The notes under the pieces were generated by a model. The model was not told the origin of the DNA. It did no database searches and was given only the letters and a program-made list of their open reading frames with translations. This document shows positions 6,115-6,603 of a stretch of DNA of 6,603 nucleotides, one piece after another. Source of the DNA: Clostridia bacterium (GTDB lineage: Bacteria > Bacillota > Sulfobacillia > SLMV01); NCBI GenBank assembly GCA_007136565.1, contig SLGS01000136.1, positions 1 to 6,603 on the forward strand. Reading direction: 5' to 3'. The number at the start of each line of letters is the position of its first letter. Positions within the stretch are counted from its first letter, which is position 1. Position numbers and translations under genes: made by a program.

Positions 6115-6136
6115 GAGATCGGGCGCGCCCGATCTC
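6115..6136. repeat. Perfect 22-bp palindrome
   Basis: The half-site GAGATCGGGCG (6115-6125) is followed at once by its exact reverse complement CGCCCGATCTC (6126-6136). As RNA it folds into a 9-bp stem with a CGCG loop; as DNA it could bind a dimeric regulator. It is not followed by a T-run on either strand. A second small dyad, ATATC-AAAG-GATAT, begins four bases later (6140-6153). Confidence 0.75.
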
Positions 6137-6272
6137 CGTATATCAAAGGATATGGCGGGGTGACGGTCGAATATAGTACCGAGCCGCCACATGACACCCG
6201 CGAGAGATTCGAGAGGGGATGTGCGGCAATCATATGGGTCCACTCGACCCGCGATAGTGAGGGGGAGCAGCC

Positions 6273-6578
6273 TTGGGATTCACCGCGAATGATGACATGG
6301 TTGAAGAGCAACTCCCGTTGACCCTGCAGGCGATCGCCGAGGGTAACGAGGCAGTCATCGAAGAGGATCAGATTACATCCATCGAGCAGAAGAAGCTCGG
6401 GAAGGCCAAGACGACGGTCACCTTCGAGGACATGAGTAGTTGCGATATAGTGAGCGGCGATAACGGTGACATGATCGTGATAAAGAAACACGTGGGTAAC
6501 GCCCTCAGGATAGGACCCCTGGAAAAGGATGTGGCCGCCCGCGCTCACGCACTCATAATGAAACTTTGGAAGGGCTAA
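6273..6578 (+). CDS. Small uncharacterised protein, possible PH-like fold
   Basis: This is a complete 101-residue soluble protein with no recognised family, signal peptide or membrane segment. After an acidic N-terminus (to about residue 25), several short strands alternate with turns: EAVIEEDQITSIEQKK (26-41), AKTTVTFEDMSSCDIVSG (45-62), DMIVIKKHV (66-74) and NALRIGP (76-82). A single C-terminal helix follows (83-100, LEKDVAARAHALIMKLWK). Strands closed by one C-terminal helix is the pattern of small bacterial PH-like domains; this is an inference from pattern, not a family match. The start is TTG at 6273 because GGGGGAG (6261-6267) lies five bases before it; the in-frame ATG at 6297 has no SD. 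It stands alone here, downstream of a structured leader, with the window ending 25 bp past its stop. Composition and codon use look properly coding. Confidence 0.72.
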   Translation: MGFTANDDMVEEQLPLTLQAIAEGNEAVIEEDQITSIEQKKLGKAKTTVTFEDMSSCDIVSGDNGDMIVIKKHVGNALRIGPLEKDVAARAHALIMKLWKG

Positions 6579-6603
6579 CCAGTTCGCTGCCATCCCCGGG
6601 ATA

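Larger units (their letters stand above)
5907..6272. other. 366-bp divergent region without a confident gene
   Basis: This stretch separates the 167-residue gene (minus) from the small gene at 6273 (plus) and should hold promoters for both. No clear -35/-10 pair was found on either strand. It contains two adjacent 11-bp dyads (GCGG-TAT-CCGC at 6063-6073 and CACC-TGC-GGTG at 6074-6084), an SD-like GAGGAGGT at 6102-6109 with no start codon behind it, a 22-bp perfect palindrome (6115-6136), a small stem-loop (6140-6153), a TATAGT hexamer (6172-6177) and a GGGTC-CACTC-GACCC hairpin (6236-6250). A possible 23-codon ORF lies at 6018-6089. The density of symmetric elements suggests a structured leader or operators for the downstream small gene. 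Confidence 0.6.

Noticed and set aside
6172..6177. TATAGT as the -10 element for the small gene.
   Set aside because: No -35-like hexamer lies 16-18 bp upstream and there is no extended -10 TG, so I did not call a promoter.
5095..6243. A 382-codon open frame on the minus strand across the minC end and the 167-residue gene.
   Set aside because: Its product is very rich in Arg, Gly, Ser and Pro with no fold-like pattern, typical of a shifted frame over GC-rich genes. It conflicts with minC and with the better-looking 167-residue frame.
6082..6321. A 79-codon plus-strand frame starting GTG and overlapping the small gene start.
   Set aside because: There is no SD, it crosses the palindrome, and it overlaps the SD and first 16 codons of the better-supported gene at 6273.
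6030..6593. A 187-codon open frame on the minus strand opposite the small PH-like gene.
   Set aside because: It is antisense to the small gene, has no good SD, and ends in low-quality sequence within the divergent region. The plus-strand frame has a better SD and composition.
1..6603. CRISPR arrays, insertion sequences, tRNA or rRNA genes, defence systems.
   Set aside because: No regularly spaced repeats, transposase motifs, tRNA-like T-arm sequences or rRNA signatures were seen by eye on either strand, and none of the readable proteins belongs to a defence family.

Overview
The window comes from a bacterium of roughly 60% GC. A recognisable MinC (septum-site determining protein) argues for Bacteria. 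Strong purine-rich Shine-Dalgarno (SD) sequences precede most genes, and TTG/GTG starts are unusually common (three TTG and one GTG among the seven complete genes). The mix of an M42 aminopeptidase, an NAD-dependent threonine dehydrogenase and an AroM-family protein would suit an anaerobic peptide or amino-acid fermenter, for example a Synergistota-like or other deep-branching lineage. That placement is inference; nothing here fixes the taxon.

Left part (1-1579, minus strand): the first 12 codons of an amidohydrolase-like gene run off the left edge. Upstream of it lies a complete MATE-family multidrug/sodium antiporter gene reading in the same direction. A 233-bp divergent intergenic region (1580-1812) follows, with a candidate promoter for the MATE gene.

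Middle (1813-5409, plus strand): a compact four-gene run of AroM-family protein, M42 metallopeptidase, L-threonine 3-dehydrogenase (tdh) and minC. The gaps are 3, 40 and 80 nt. The first three fit peptide breakdown and threonine catabolism. minC is a cell-division inhibitor with no minD or minE in view, and it is separated from tdh by a long imperfect hairpin that covers part of the minC ribosome-binding site.

Right part: an unrecognised 167-residue protein gene (5403-5906, minus) converges on minC and overlaps it by 7 bp. A perfect 10-bp inverted repeat sits at this junction, just past its stop and inside the end of minC. A 366-bp region without a confident gene (5907-6272) contains a perfect 22-bp palindrome, further small stem-loops and a possible 23-codon leader ORF. 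A small gene (6273-6578, plus) for a 101-residue protein follows; its predicted strand pattern resembles bacterial PH-like domains.

No CRISPR array, insertion sequence, rRNA or tRNA was seen. Most of the window looks like ordinary chromosomal DNA. The best leads for something undescribed are the tdh-minC hairpin, the structured leader before the small gene, and the two uncharacterised proteins.
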